Source: Artemia franciscana
Taxonomy: Eukaryota > Arthropoda > Branchiopoda > Anostraca > Artemiidae
NCBI RefSeq assembly: GCF_032884065.1
Contig: NC_088867.1
Location: forward strand, 53,519,968 to 53,583,967
DNA length: 64,000 nt
Direction: 5' to 3'
Shown: piece by piece, positions 33,745 through 46,414 of the stretch
How the letters are laid out: each line of letters starts with the position of its first letter
Position numbering within the stretch: the stretch's first letter is position 1
Translations under genes and position numbers: made by a program
The notes under the pieces: generated by a model
What the model saw: only the letters and a program-made list of their open reading frames with translations
What the model was told of the DNA's origin: nothing
The model's database searches: none

Positions 33745-34855
33745 TCGCAGGGGGTGTTATGTATGGCACTTGGTATTTACCAAGTGACATACAGCGATCG
33801 AGAATTCTGGTGGTCGGTCTGTCTGTTTGGGCACTTTCAGATAAGCTAGGACGATACAATTTGGCAGGTGTATCAGGGACCAGACCAGATTAAATTCGAA
33901 ATAGTTGTTTCCCCAATTCGATCATCTGGGGGGGGGGGGGGTTAATTCGGAAAAACTAGAAAAAAGAGATATTTTTAACTTACGAACGGGTGATTGGATC
34001 TTAAGGAAATTTGATATTTATAAGGATAGCGTGTCTCAGAGCTGTTATTTGAAATCCCAACAGGATCCGGTGACATTGGAGGGAGTTTGAGAGGGAAACC
34101 TAAAATCTTGGAAGACGCTTAGAGTGGAGGGATCGGGATGAAGCTCGGTTGGAAAAATAAGCACAAGTCCTAGGTACGTGATTGATATAACCGGAACGGA
34201 TCCGCTCTCTTTGGGGGAGTTGGGGGAGGGTTAATTATGAAAAATGAGGTATTTTTAAATTACGAAAGAGTGATCAGATCTTGATGAAATTTCACATTTT
34301 GAAGGACTTCTTAACTCAGATCTCATGCTTGAAATCCCGACCGGATCGAGTGTCATTGAGGGGAGTTGAGGGTTAGGGGGGCCGGAAATCTTGGAAAACG
34401 CTGATAGTAGAGAGATCAGGATGAAACTTGGTGGCAAGAATAAGCACAAGTCCAAGATACGTGACTGACAAACCCGGGCCAGGTCCGCTCTCTTTTGGGG
34501 AGTCGGGGGGGGGGGGGAATTCGGAAAAATTAGACAAAATGAGGTATTTGTAACTTACTAACGGGTGATCAGATCTTAATGAAGTTTGAAATTTAAAATG
34601 ATCTTGTGCTTCAGAGCTCTTACTTTAAATCCCGACCAAATCTGGTGAAATAGGGGGGATTTGGAGAGGGAAAAGGGAAATCTTGGAAAACGTAAAAATT
34701 GAGGTATCTTTATCTTACGAATGGGTGAACAGATCTTAATGAAATTTAATATATAGACATATATTATGTCTCAGTTACTCCATTTTCAATTCGAATCGGA
34801 TCTGGGGACATACGGGGTTGTAGAGGGGAAACAGAAATTTTGGAAACAGGTGATA
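33745..34855 (+). repeat. Satellite-type block with end hairpin, inserted in the LTR fossil
   Basis: It starts with a hairpin, CACTTGGTATTTACCAAGTG, at about 33767, then GTCGGTCTGTCTGTTTGG, then AGCTAGGACGATACAATTTG and GATTCGATCATCTGG (mirrored at 1286-1366). Then come ~284-bp tandem units with CGGGATGAAGCTCGG at 34133 and CAGGATGAAACTTGG at 34417. Gypsy RT sequence resumes beyond the right edge. It is the same family as 1-1500 and 17460-17880, and this copy shows what the array's end looks like. Confidence 0.8.
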
Positions 34856-34899
34856 TTTGACCTTGTGTTATTACTACTCTCGAAAATTTAATTTTAGAT

Positions 34900-35400
34900 T
34901 TTAACAGATTTACTTTTTCTGGTCTCCCTTTCAAATTTCCTTCTGTGAATTTTTCGAATTCTTTGGTTAAGGTAATTTAATGGTCCTCGGCATTTTTATG
35001 CATACAAATCACGTCGTCAACGAAATGAATTATGTTATCTAAGTTTCTCAGTAAGTGAAGTAAAGGCCCACATAATGTGCTTGAACTCGTTTTGAGTCCA
35101 AAGGGCACTCTTGAATATTCATAGGAGCCACATTCTGTTGTAAAAAATTCCATTTTATATGTGTCTCCCTCGGCTATTTTTACTTGGTGCTATCCGTGTG
35201 TTAAATCTAGGAAAGTAAAAATTTTATTTTTACTTCAGATAGAATCTAGGATTTCATCTATTTTAGGTATAGGTTAGTGCTATCCGTGTGTTAAATCTAC
35301 GAAAGTAAATATTTTATTTTTACTTGAGATGGAATCTAGGATTTCATCTATTCTAGGTATAGGAAATTTGATGAACTAACCACTTGTTGGTTCAAGACTC
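34900..35400 (-). pseudogene. Reverse transcriptase fragment (LTR fossil)
   Basis: Minus-strand reading gives YEYSRVPFGLK and IIHFVDDVICMHKNAED, the classic Ty3/gypsy block with the FGL motif and the xxDD catalytic box. Confidence 0.8.
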
Positions 35401-36905
35401 AACAATCTACAGCTAATCTTAGATCATTATTTTTCTTTGGGACTAGAATTACGGGTGCAGAATTGGGACTTATGCTGGGTCTTATTATTTCATTCCTTTC
35501 AAGCTCCTGGATTTTGATTTATTAGCCAGTTCTTATGTTTGTACGAAATACGATAAGGCTGTTATGCCGGAGACAACCCTATAGTTTGGATTGCGTGTTT
35601 GTAGGACGGTATTAGGCCTATGTCAACTTCGGACGTGGAAAAAAGAACAAATTCGGACGTTTAATTTCCCAGAATAGCTCTCATACTGTTTGTTTTAATG
35701 GGATGTCGGTGATTCGGCTTAAGTTAAATTTTTCAAGAATATAAGTCTAGGACTGGGGGTTACTCTTTGTTTTGGGTATTTATATTATTTAACATGTTTT
35801 CCCCTGATTTCTTCCAATTATTTATGTCTATTTATGATACCACTTATATTTCAACTAAGTATGTCCCTTTGTTTATGGTATATGATTATCCAAGTGTAAC
35901 TGTCTCCCTTTTCGTAATTCATAATCTGCTCTTTGCATGCAAAGTTTTTGGGGATATCTTCCAATGGAAAGGTGACCTAAATATCATTTTGTCATTTCAA
36001 GTTTGTTCAAGCATTTGCGTTATTTGAACCTGCATTGACTTTGGGGGGGGGGGTTAGTTTTGCGTACTAAAAATCCTTAGTATTTTCAGTAAGATTATTA
36101 TCTATTGAATTTAAAATGCTATTATTTTGTACTTTACGTGTGGGTTCTACGTTTACTATTTCGCTCCATAATTTTTGTAATTTCCTGAATTTGTTTTCTC
36201 TGAGTACTTTCATATCGCCTATATTTACCTTCGCCGAGTTATCCTGTCGACCTTTATACTATTCACGCTTGTTCTTTTTTCCGTCGGGTAGATGAATTGC
36301 GTATTGGCTACATCTAATAACATTTTTTTTTCTAATTTGGCACCTATTATTGCTTCATAAGGGCAGTTTTGCAAATTATGAACCGAGTAGGAACGTTTCT
36401 ATTATCTTTGCGCAGCGTTAGATATATGGACCCCTTAACGTCTAAATTATGTCCCGTTACACTTGATAAGGTAGGCAATATACTGTTTATTCGTTGTTTA
36501 ATATAGTCCGGTAATTTGTTGAACATGGATGTGTATTGCATTTACCGTAGCTCCTAAATCTACGAGGGCTGAAAAACAATTGTTTGCTACCCTAAAATCC
36601 TTAAATATTGGTATCATTTTGTTACTGGTTGCACTAACAAATGGTATGATCATTGGTTTGGACCCATAAGAATTTCTGCCGTCAAAAGTTGGTCCCAGGG
36701 GTTTTGGAGGTTTGTATCTTTTCCCTGCGGTACCCAGCTAATAGGTATAGGGCGTTCGTTAGTTATACTCTCACTTGTTTGACTTTTATTCCAGGTAGAA
36801 TTGTTATATTATTCCCGTCGTTGTGTGTAAGTTATCCCTGGTATTCCAATTGCTCCTAGGGTGATTTGTTCTCCCGCGATACTGAGATGTATTGCGTTGA
36901 AAATT

Positions 36906-37175
36906 CTAATTCGTGTTTTGGTAGTTACCTCTAGTTAAGGAGGTTCTCCCTTGGTAACCTCTTGCTGCGTACGCACTATAGTTTCTCTCCCTGGCCAAAT
37001 AATTATTTGGCCCTCTTAAATTGGGGTGATAGCTGTTATCTGCGAAACAGTTTCTGGCTATATGACCTAAGTGGTTACATGCGTAATATCTTATGGGTTG
37101 ATCACCAGTTGGTGGTCTTAGTTGGTTACACGTACAAGTTTTCATTTTGGCGGGATTAGACTTCGAGAGATCCAT
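36906..37175 (-). pseudogene. Gag-like fragment with zinc knuckle (LTR fossil)
   Basis: The frame contains YYACNHLGHIARNC, a zinc-knuckle-like box of retroelement nucleocapsids, followed by an Asn/Arg/Tyr-rich tail. It lies at the upstream end of the fossil as expected. Confidence 0.75.
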
Positions 37176-37199
37176 TTAGATCTCTGCATGTCCAAATAT

Positions 37200-37960
37200 A
37201 AATCCTAGCGCATACCCTCGGATTTCCTTGACCCTATATAAAGGGGTTACAACACCCTTATCATTGTTAATAGTAGTCCGTCAACTATAAAGACGGGACA
37301 TTGGCTATTTATCTTTCAAATAGCGAAGAATATTGAATTTTTTGATCCTCTTGACCTACCGTATGCATTCTACACGCTTCACACCAAAAATTTTTTCTTG
37401 AACAAAGTAGAAAATCTGTTATTCCAAATTAGAAGTGAGCATAAGATTTAGCAACCAAAAGCTCTGGTTTTCAAGTACTATTATATTTTATTTTTCGATG
37501 TCGCGGATATAGTTACAGTGAATTTCTAGACATTTATGTATACAATCCTCAATTGAACGACTTTGTAGTGGAGAATAGTCTCTTCTACTTGTGTAAAATA
37601 AATTTCAGTGCCCTAAGAGTGAAATTTTTAAAAAGGCTTGTGAATTCACTTATTATTAAAACTTGTATGTACAAAAGGGCCTTCATTCTCTAGATTTCTT
37701 CTTCCATATATAGATAACCATTGATAATTATAATTGGTGAAACTTCGTCAGGATTCAGCTTCTACTCATCTTGACATGCAAAGTGAGGGTCAAATTTCCA
37801 CAATGAAATGTAACTTCATTTTTATTATATCCCCTTGTAAAGTCAATAATAATTTTTGATAAAATTTAAAATTCATGTTTTTCAGTTTGCTTATTTGAAG
37901 CAATGTTATAAACAAAATTTTTAAATTAAGAATCACGTTGTGTAACAGCCAAATAAAAGT
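37200..37960. other. Stretch without recognised gene
   Basis: A TATA-like motif (CCCTATATAAAGGGG) lies at about 37230, beyond the gag end of the LTR fossil, and could belong to its promoter region. Otherwise nothing recognised. Confidence 0.3.
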
Positions 37961-37962
37961 CA

Positions 37963-38262
37963 GTAGGTATATATTCATTGTAGCCGGTATCTTCACAGTG
38001 ATGTCATAAAAATCAGATTCTCTTATCATTCCAGCAATTGAAGCATAGACCAGGCTCTTCTTCTCAAAGCATTTTAAAACTACTACAATACCAGTCTTTT
38101 AAAAATAAAAAATAGTAGGTATATATTCATTGTAGCCGGTATCTTCACAGTGATGTCATAAAAATCAGATTCTCTTATCATTCCAGCAATTGAAGCATAG
38201 ACCAGGCTCTTCTTCTCAAAGCATTTTAAAACTACTACAATACCAGTCTTTTAAAAATAAAC
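37963..38262. repeat. Recent tandem duplication, period 153 bp
   Basis: The block starting GTAGGTATATATTCATTG occurs at 37963 and 38116. I see no difference over about 147 bp, apart from the junction. Confidence 0.93.
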
Positions 38263-38617
38263 TGAAATCATCTTTAGAGTTTTTTCCAATCATACCAGGG
38301 TTAGTATTGTCCCATTGATCAAATTTATCATAGTGACAATTGAAGCATTAGAAACCCCTACTGTGAGAGTCACAAACATCTTCAGGACAGGAATTACAGT
38401 CTTTAATTTACACTGCATATCCTCAATGTAATTTAAATGTATTGCATATCCTACACTTTTCATTATAGTCGTCAATAATAGTACAATTCTCACAGAATGA
38501 CCAGATGCTTTATGTATACAAACATAATGGACATGTGTAAAACATTTTTTTTTTATTGTTGACGGTTTCATTGCCAAAAAGAAACTGACTTATGATCAAT
38601 AAAAGGAATGTCTTCTA

Positions 38618-38977
38618 GAAAGAAGAGTAATCGAGTGACGTCACATGTCAAAACAATTAAACTTATCGAGACAATATTTTTTAAATGTCGACTTAATTGT
38701 TGTTTCCATGCGAAATGGCCTTCTTAAACGAATTTCTAGATAGTGGTCAAAAGCAAATCCACAATATCATATTGTTCTTTTTCAATTAACATGTCAAGAA
38801 AGAAGAGTAATCGAGTGACGTCACATGTCAAAACAATTAAACTTGTCGAGACAATATTTTTTAAATGTCGACTTAATTGTTGTTTCCATGCGAAATGGCC
38901 TTCTTAAACGAATTTCTAGATAGTGGTCAAAAGCAAATCCACAATATCATATTGTTCTTTTTCAATTAACATGTCAA
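38618..38977. repeat. Recent tandem duplication, period 180 bp
   Basis: The block starting AGAAAGAAGAGTAATCGAG occurs at about 38618 and 38798. I see one difference in the 180 bp (CTTATCGAG against CTTGTCGAG). Confidence 0.93.
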
Positions 38978-39834
38978 TAAATTTTGTAGATGCATTTGGG
39001 ACGCAAAGTAAAAGTTTTATGCAATAGTCGTAAGGCGAAGAATCATTTTTCATTGCATCGCTTAACATTTTTCGAGAAAATATTTCCTTTTGAAAAGATA
39101 ACTCTTTAAAATTGTCATCTAGAATCGAGCATTTTTCCAAAGTCACTAGATTCCGTATTATTTTTGGTTTCTCAAATCCAGCCCTTTTTAATCCCGACAC
39201 TCTCACTGCCGATTTTAGACTAACAATGAATGAAGATACCGTATCGCTAGTAAAATATCCAACAAACCCACTCCTGTTATATATTGATTCATATCATCGT
39301 CCTTAGATATTTCACTGATGCATTTAATTCGTCTTATAATCTTTGTATATTCATTATATTCACTTTTTTTGCAAAGCATAACTGTTCTTCCAACTTGAGT
39401 TTAACCATTGATATTATATATCGTCCCATTCTAGGGTTAGCTGTAGAACCCTTGTAATTTCTACTGCTATGTTAGACACTTTAGGTTCCATTTCACCATT
39501 ACTAGCGCTTTCAATATCCAATAGAATAAAAACGTCCATTTCAAAAGAATATGCAGAGACTAACATCCTTGATGTTGACACACTGAACTCTTTTTCAATA
39601 CTGATCCAAGTAAGTCGTATGATGTAAAAAATTACGTGTCGTTGACCCTCAAAACAAGTGTCTGCTGGATTATAAAGTTCTACCGAAATCAAAACAAGTG
39701 ACGTGAGATTACGTCATTTTTACACGTAAATATTGGACCATGATCACTTTTTTACAACCGGGACTTCCCCGCTTGACTAGTGGATCCTGTACTCAACAAG
39801 TCCTGTTACGTAACAACCATTTATATACTAAAAA

Positions 39835-40010
39835 AATTGCATAAGTAAACAAACAAGCCTCTATTACGTAAAAACCAAATAAATCATAATATAGCGTGCC
39901 CTGAAGGTTTGTCCTGACCCTTGCGGGTTTTTCATTGTTTATCCCTACAACCAGAGAATTCTTGAAGAAAACATTTGCATAAGTAAACAAACAAGCCCTT
40001 TATTACGTAA
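39835..40010. repeat. Short direct repeat
   Basis: TTGCATAAGTAAACAAACAA followed by GCC and TATTACGTAA occurs at about 39837 and 39974. Confidence 0.8.
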
Positions 40011-40309
40011 CAGACGCCTGTGTCTTGAAGAAACTTCAAAAAAAGTTTCAGGATTAGGATTCAAAGGGGATACTGTGTCATCGGATCCAAAGGAGGGTCA
40101 CTACTTATTAAAAGCAGTAGTAGTACTGCTACTGCTACTAGTACTAGTATATTATTACAGCTAATGTCGTTGATTTGGAACTTTTCTGGGACTTCTTCGC
40201 AGGACGTTGGGCTAAATAAAAATTCACTGAAAACAAAATACATTTGAAATATTTTTTTTTTAATTTTAAATAATCCAAAATATTGAAGATCTTCAATAAA
40301 TGAATATCA

Positions 40310-41121
<812 letters not shown>

Positions 41122-41277
41122 TACTGGAAAAAAAATTTTCCTGTACAAACAGTGCGATCTTTCATATTCGCACGAGACTAGACGGATGCTGCTAAAGTAA
41201 AGGTTTCTTAGCAACTATCTATTCCTTAATCAGATCAACTAATATTAACTCCAAAAGTCTTCCAGCTCTTTGCAATA

Positions 41278-42210
41278 ATGTCTGGACACACCTGTGCTTA
41301 CTCTGTTGTCTCATCCTTGGTGTCTTATTCTTGTGTATTTGGCATCCTGTCGGTATCTCATCAAGAAGAAGAGGGCTGCAAAGTCTACGCTTTAGTGTGC
41401 AAAACTAAATTTTGGCTGATAATAGGGATTGCTACTGTTCATATTACATGGATTACTGGTGCCACTACATTTTTATTCATCAAGTTTGTTTCTTACGATA
41501 ATTTTCTTTTCACATTCTGCATCATGGGCCTGCTTTTCACTAGTTCATTTGACTCCATCATAACTATTATTTCTTCTCTTTTCCGTTCATCAGTTCTTTG
41601 TGAGTTTTTCAACCACATTATCGACCTAGATTCAACTTTCTTTAAGGACTGTCATGAGAACTGCTACTATTTTAGACAGGAAAGAACAAACCTTTTGATC
41701 CTTATCTTTGGAACAATTTTTATCCTTTTTTCTGGCTTGCTTGATTTTTTCATTCTACGCAATATTACTTCTAACTCACTGGTGCTGTTTGTTTGGTGTA
41801 CTTTTAAAACAGTGTGGTTCCTTATAACTGAATTACGAATGAAATTATACTTTATGACCGGTATTTTGTTGACCCACAAATTCGAGCTTCTAAATCTCAA
41901 AATGAAAACTCTTATAAAAGTGGACAAGACTCTTAAGGCACTAGAAGAACATAGAAGAATCCACTCAAGTCTCCTAGAAACGATAAAAGTTTTCGATCGA
42001 ATATTTGACCCAGATATTCTTTTATCACTATTGGCAACGGCAGTGCATGTTGTACTTCTACTTTTTCTTGCAATGATTATGCTCACCACGTTTCACGGCA
42101 CGACTCAGTGGCATTGGTTCTTTTATCAGCTTACTTTTACTAGTCTGGGGTTTGTCAGCTTCCTACGGATTGCGGGTACGGCCGTAGTCGGTGACCGCCT
42201 GGCTGGAAAG
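41278..42210 (+). CDS. Gustatory receptor family chemoreceptor, exon 1
   Basis: 311 codons from ATG 41278 encode six predicted membrane segments, about residues 46-72, 77-103, 138-161, 165-185, 251-271 and 280-305. The long internal loop between segments 4 and 5 carries the gustatory-receptor pattern HKFELLNLKMK ... LEEHRRIHSSL ... FDRIFDPDILL. The last residues, SFLRIAGTAVVGDRLAGK, match the end of segment 6 and the start of the last internal loop. The exon ends in phase 0 at AAG 42208-42210 with a GC donor (AAAG|GCAAGTT). The nearby GT in GCAA|GTTGAT would give the wrong phase. Exons 51497-51655 and 52396-52455 complete the 383-residue protein, within the usual 350-450. Members of this family are ligand-gated cation channels in the membrane of sensory neurons, with an inverted seven-helix topology (family knowledge). 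The ligand is unknown. A further 5' exon cannot be excluded. Confidence 0.87.
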
Positions 42211-42664
42211 GCAAGTTGATCATTCCTTTCAAGTATATATGTTGCTAGGAAAGCCCAAAATCCGATGAAGGTCGACATTCTCCGGTGAAAATCCCAAATT
42301 AGGATAGTTAAGAAATATTTTGGACACACACCTTGCGACTATATGTTTGTTGACGTTTGTTAACCATGCACTAATGGTGAATGTTCAGCATTTCTAATAT
42401 CTATATTTCTGAGATTCTAACCTAATTTCTGACCTATTTTTGAGACTTGTAACTTAACCTGTCACCATCAAACCTTCCATAAGACTGACAAAGCTGACTG
42501 GTCAACAAACACATTCTCGCTTTGTGTATGTCCGAAATAATTGTCAAAACACCCTTATATCGTCTCTCACCGGTAAATGTCGACATTCACCAGATCTGGG
42601 TCTTTCATGGTAATAAATGTGTGAAGTAAGCAAAATAGCTTTGATCATCATTAGTTTATTAAAT

Positions 42665-42790
42665 GAAAAATGAGCTTTCTAAACTGAAAATAAAGAGCAG
42701 CATTGAAACTAGAACAAAACATAAACTGGTTCTGTATATAAAGGAGGCTGCCTCCGTCAAACCTCTAGATCTTTACGCTAAACTTTTTTG
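42665..42790. repeat. Single arm of the family A palindrome
   Basis: CTGAAAATAAAGAGCAGCATTGAAAC through GGCTGCCTCC to CTAGATCTTTACGCTAAAC matches the left arm only (as at 26203), with no right arm. Confidence 0.7.
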
Positions 42791-43299
42791 GTCGAAAATA
42801 CTTCATATTCCAATATTAAGACCTTTAGAGACACTGATAAGTCTAACGGCAATATTGGAAGTAGAACGCTTAACGGTACTAAGCTGAAACTTGCAGGGTA
42901 TGTAGATGGGGAGATTGAACTGAATCAGTAGGGGGATCCAGATGGTCAAAAGAACACAAATGCTATAACTCGGGAACGGCTTTAACTTAAGACTTTCAGC
43001 ACATACTTAGGAGAATGTTGAAGCAGTAGTCATTGTCAAAAGCTTTTATCTACCATATTTCAGGAATACCTAAGGAAATTAAGCAGAAACTTGCAAGTAG
43101 GGCTTGTTGAGGGAGATGGTCAATCAATATTTGTGTACACTCAAGGTTGTAAGATAAAAAAGTGTCAGTTACTTAAATATATTGAAACCCAAAAATTATG
43201 CAGATTTCTGATCCATTTATTGGGAGAAAATTCCACATACCAATCTTTTTAAAGCTCCGTAGCTCAATTGTTCTTAATTTGAATAAAAAAATAAGTTTT

Positions 43300-44575
43300 A
43301 TCAACTGAATGTAAGGAGCAGTATTAAAACTTCAAACCAGCAGAAACTATTACGTATATGAAGGGGGTTGCTCCCTTTTCAATACCTCGCTCTTTACGTT
43401 AAAGTTTTTTACTACTACTAAAAAAAGCCTCTTGTTTTCTAATTAAACGACTCTTGTGTTTCAGGAGTCACTCTTAATTAATTGAGACAAAACACCCAAA
43501 CTTTATTTGAGTTTTGAGTTCGTTTTGAGTTTTAATGTTGCTCCTTACTTTCAGATGAAAGAACTTGTATTTTTTATTTATTTTCTGATCGTTTTTAAAT
43601 AATACCAGGAAATGGGGTACCATCTCCACGGAGAAATCCCCCTCCCCACAGAAATATCCTCTAGACAATGCAATGCCAGAAAAAAATTACCCCGGACAAT
43701 TACCCTTAACAACTCCACGCGCAAAATTGAGACGGGTGGAGAAAGCAAGAAATATAAAAAGAATTTTGTATAAGAGTTCCGGAGAATTCCCGCTGTGTAA
43801 AATTTCCCGTGACAAGTTCATCTCCAGGAAACTTCCCTCCCATAGAACATTTCCTCTTGAAAAAACTTCAACGAAGAACTCCCCCCCCCCCCCGACAATG
43901 TATGTATACTTCCCAATAACAAATGCTATGCATAAACAATGGACAAATTTTGTTATATTTGTTAAATTATGCTATATACAAATGCATAGCTATCGGTTGT
44001 TTCAACTATGATAAACAAAACGGCTATCTCAAAATTTTAATCGGACGATTTTGGGAAAAAAGGATGGGGGAGCCTAGTTGACCTCTAAAATTTTTGGTTA
44101 CTTAAAAAGGTCACTATAACTTTTCATTTCCGTTCGAATGAGTCTTCTACTGATATTTTAAGACCACCCGGTTGATACGGTCACCCCTGGGAAAAAGAAA
44201 CAAACAAATAAACACACATCCGTGATTTATCTTCTGGCAAAAATAGAAAATGTCACATTTTTGCATATAGGAGGCTGAAAGTTCTGAAACATGGTTCTTT
44301 GGTACGCTGAATTTGATGGTGTGATTTTCATTAATAATCTTCGACTCTTAGGGGGTGTGTCCCCAGTTTTGTATAATCAGCCAAATTTTATCAGGCTTGT
44401 AGCACTTGACGTGTAAGGCTAAACTTAATGTTACTCATATATTCAGAATCAGCATAATGAGCCAAATCTTTGATGTGTCTATCGGTGTCAAAATAAAAAA
44501 AATTAGATTTTCGGTTACTATTGAGCCGCGTCGCTCCGTCATTACCAAGTGCCGTTTGGTTTTGTTGTCAAGTTT
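43300..44575 (-). repeat. Interspersed repeat family A, copy 5 (inverted)
   Basis: At the right edge, minus-strand reading gives the hairpin region, then GGAGCGACGCGGCTCAATAG at about 44520. The family order then follows leftward to the foldback block at 43304-43554, whose second arm is shortened. The plus-strand frame at 43673-44011 is repeat. Confidence 0.85.
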
Positions 44576-44679
44576 TGTCGGATAAATAGTCAGTAAGCCA
44601 AAATTTTGACTCTTAAGAAGAAACGCCGAAAAAAGTCTTTACAAACAATCTTGTATTAGTTAATAAAAGAACAACAACA

Positions 44680-44935
44680 GTGAATTAAAATGAACTTCTT
44701 CGTGGGCAATTAATTTTTTTATAAAAGTTTTTTTTTTAGAAGAGTTAAGAACTACATCGAACCTAAGACCAGCAGAAATAAAAGCGAAATAGTAATTCAA
44801 GTGCAAAACAAACATAAAACACTGTCAATAAATAAGTGAAACCGAAAAACAAACTGAAACTCTAATGAATAATCAAGCTAAACTTGAAAAGAACAGAAAC
44901 TAATACAAACAGGAATAAAGCTGATGTCTCCTATG
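44680..44935 (-). repeat. T-rich interspersed repeat, family B copy (inverted)
   Basis: On the minus strand it reads GGTTTCACTTATTTATTGAC and TTTATTTCTGCTGGTCTTAG, in the same order as 40630-40720. Confidence 0.5.
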
Positions 44936-45269
44936 CCCTCTAAAGCCTTGAATGTAATTTTAGTGAAAATACTTTTAATAGATTTTCTCTTTTATATTGG
45001 TAATTACTTAAAATTGATGTGACTGTCAAGAATGAATATCATTATGCAAGAAATTTTCAATTTACATCTCATTAGATCTTTTCAATAATCTTGCTTAACT
45101 ATAGCTATACTATAGTTAAGACTGTAGTACGGGTAGGTAAGGATTTTCCTAGTGTTATTAGGAGTAGACTTGTTGTTAACCAGGGATGTACAATTTCCTT
45201 AAGGCTTTTTTTTAGTTCTATGTTAATGATTTTGAATGGCATTTAATATGTAAAGACGCCCCAATAATT

Positions 45270-46010
45270 GTGTTGCGAGAGCAACACTTTGGTTTTGTCG
45301 TGTTTTTTCCCCCTAGCACCCCGATTTCAGCTTATTCCTAGAAAGTGGTAAGGATATAACCTCTGCAGTTTTTACGGAAAGTGTGGACCTTAGGGCAGAT
45401 TGATGAATATGACTTTCTTTTGGAAAACTTCGTAGAATTCTTGCCTGGGGCCAAAAATCTATTGTTTCTACCCATTTCTGTTCGTGATTTCGGCGTGATT
45501 CAGTTTATCATTCACTTTTTCGCACTTGGGATTGTGGTAGATAAATGGTATCAGATGTGCCTCTTCATTGCTAGAGAAATTAGAGTTTATCCTTTGCTCC
45601 TTTCTAAATGATGACTTTAGAAACTTAGCCTGCGGCAGAAAAGTCAACTTTTGAACTGAGACAGATATATTGTTTTGTTAAACGCCAGTCGATAGCTCTT
45701 GATGAGCTGATCAAAGCATATCATTTTTTGGGGGACAAATTCATTCAAGGGATGTATCAGTTTTAAAGTTTAAAGGGTTTGACAGCTTATGTAGTAAGGT
45801 CCACACTAAAACCAAAAATAGGCCGATACACAAGTGGTATCAGATGTGCCTCTTAAACTTTAAAAGCTCTTTCATTTCTAAATAAATTAGAGTTTATCCT
45901 TTGCTCCTTTCTAAGTGATGACGTTAGAAACTTGACCTACAGCAAAAAGTTCAATTTTGAACTAAGACAGATTTCGAACTTTCGATCTAAGCTGTTGATG
46001 AGCTGATGGT
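45270..46010. repeat. Two-unit tandem repeat, ~290-bp period, with end hairpin
   Basis: A hairpin, GTGTTGCGAGAGCAACAC, lies at about 45270-45290. TGGTATCAGATGTGCCTCTT occurs at 45546 and 45836, each followed by TTAGAGTTTATCCTTTGCTC, CTTTCTAA/GTGATGA and AACTAAGACAG-like text. The plus-strand frame at 45381-45611 is part of the repeat. Confidence 0.75.
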
Positions 46011-46414
46011 AAAAATTATGGTCTTTTATTTGAATAAGTACTAGAAACCCAGGTCACCTAGAGTAGAAAAGTAATTTAGAATGTTACATCCTTCCTGTTT
46101 TCAAAACTAGATAGCTGGTACAAAACTTTCATAAATTTTGACCATTTACGTTAAACTAACTAAGGAAAGGCTCTTCCATATGGCACTACACGTATAAGTT
46201 CACCACTTATTCACAGCTTATTTGTCACTTAATGCACATAGTTTAGGGAATTTCTCACATGTCATGTCTCTGTATCGGCCTCACAAGCCGCCACTACAGG
46301 TTATGTATGGGGATTCTTGGGGTTCTTCTTGGGTTGGGTGAATGGTTCCTGGTGCTGGAAGGAGTGTGCGGAGTGCTGAGCTACACGCAAGATTTATGTG
46401 TTGAGAAAGGGTCT

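Larger units (their letters stand above)
32640..37180 (-). mobile_element. Ty3/gypsy-type LTR retrotransposon fossil, broken
   Basis: On the minus strand the expected order can be followed from right to left: gag with a CCHC knuckle (about 37175-36906), a retropepsin-like stretch (about 36560-36340), RT (about 35400-34900), RNase H end and zinc-binding linker (about 33700-33333), and integrase core (33102-32647). It is clearly broken, with many breaks, and is interrupted by a block of the ~290-bp satellite family at about 33745-34855. I did not find a convincing pair of LTRs. The number of breaks suggests an old copy. Confidence 0.85.
37800..39700 (-). other. Minus-strand protein-like fragments, origin unknown
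   Basis: Three stretches look more like coding remnants than chance: 39692-39414, 39206-38916 and the region around 38570-38280. The last shows repeated Cys-x2-Cys spacings, as in zinc-binding proteins, when read in one frame, but that frame is interrupted. I recognise no family. It may be a decayed host gene or an old virus or mobile-element insertion, and it is certainly broken. Two recent short tandem duplications cut across it, so whatever it was is no longer under constraint. Confidence 0.3.

Noticed and set aside
37225-37245. TATA-like box CCCTATATAAAGGGG as a host promoter
   Set aside because: It lies next to the gag end of an LTR fossil and no host exon follows.
41667-42089. Minus-strand 140-codon frame
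   Set aside because: Antisense shadow of receptor exon 1; no motif.
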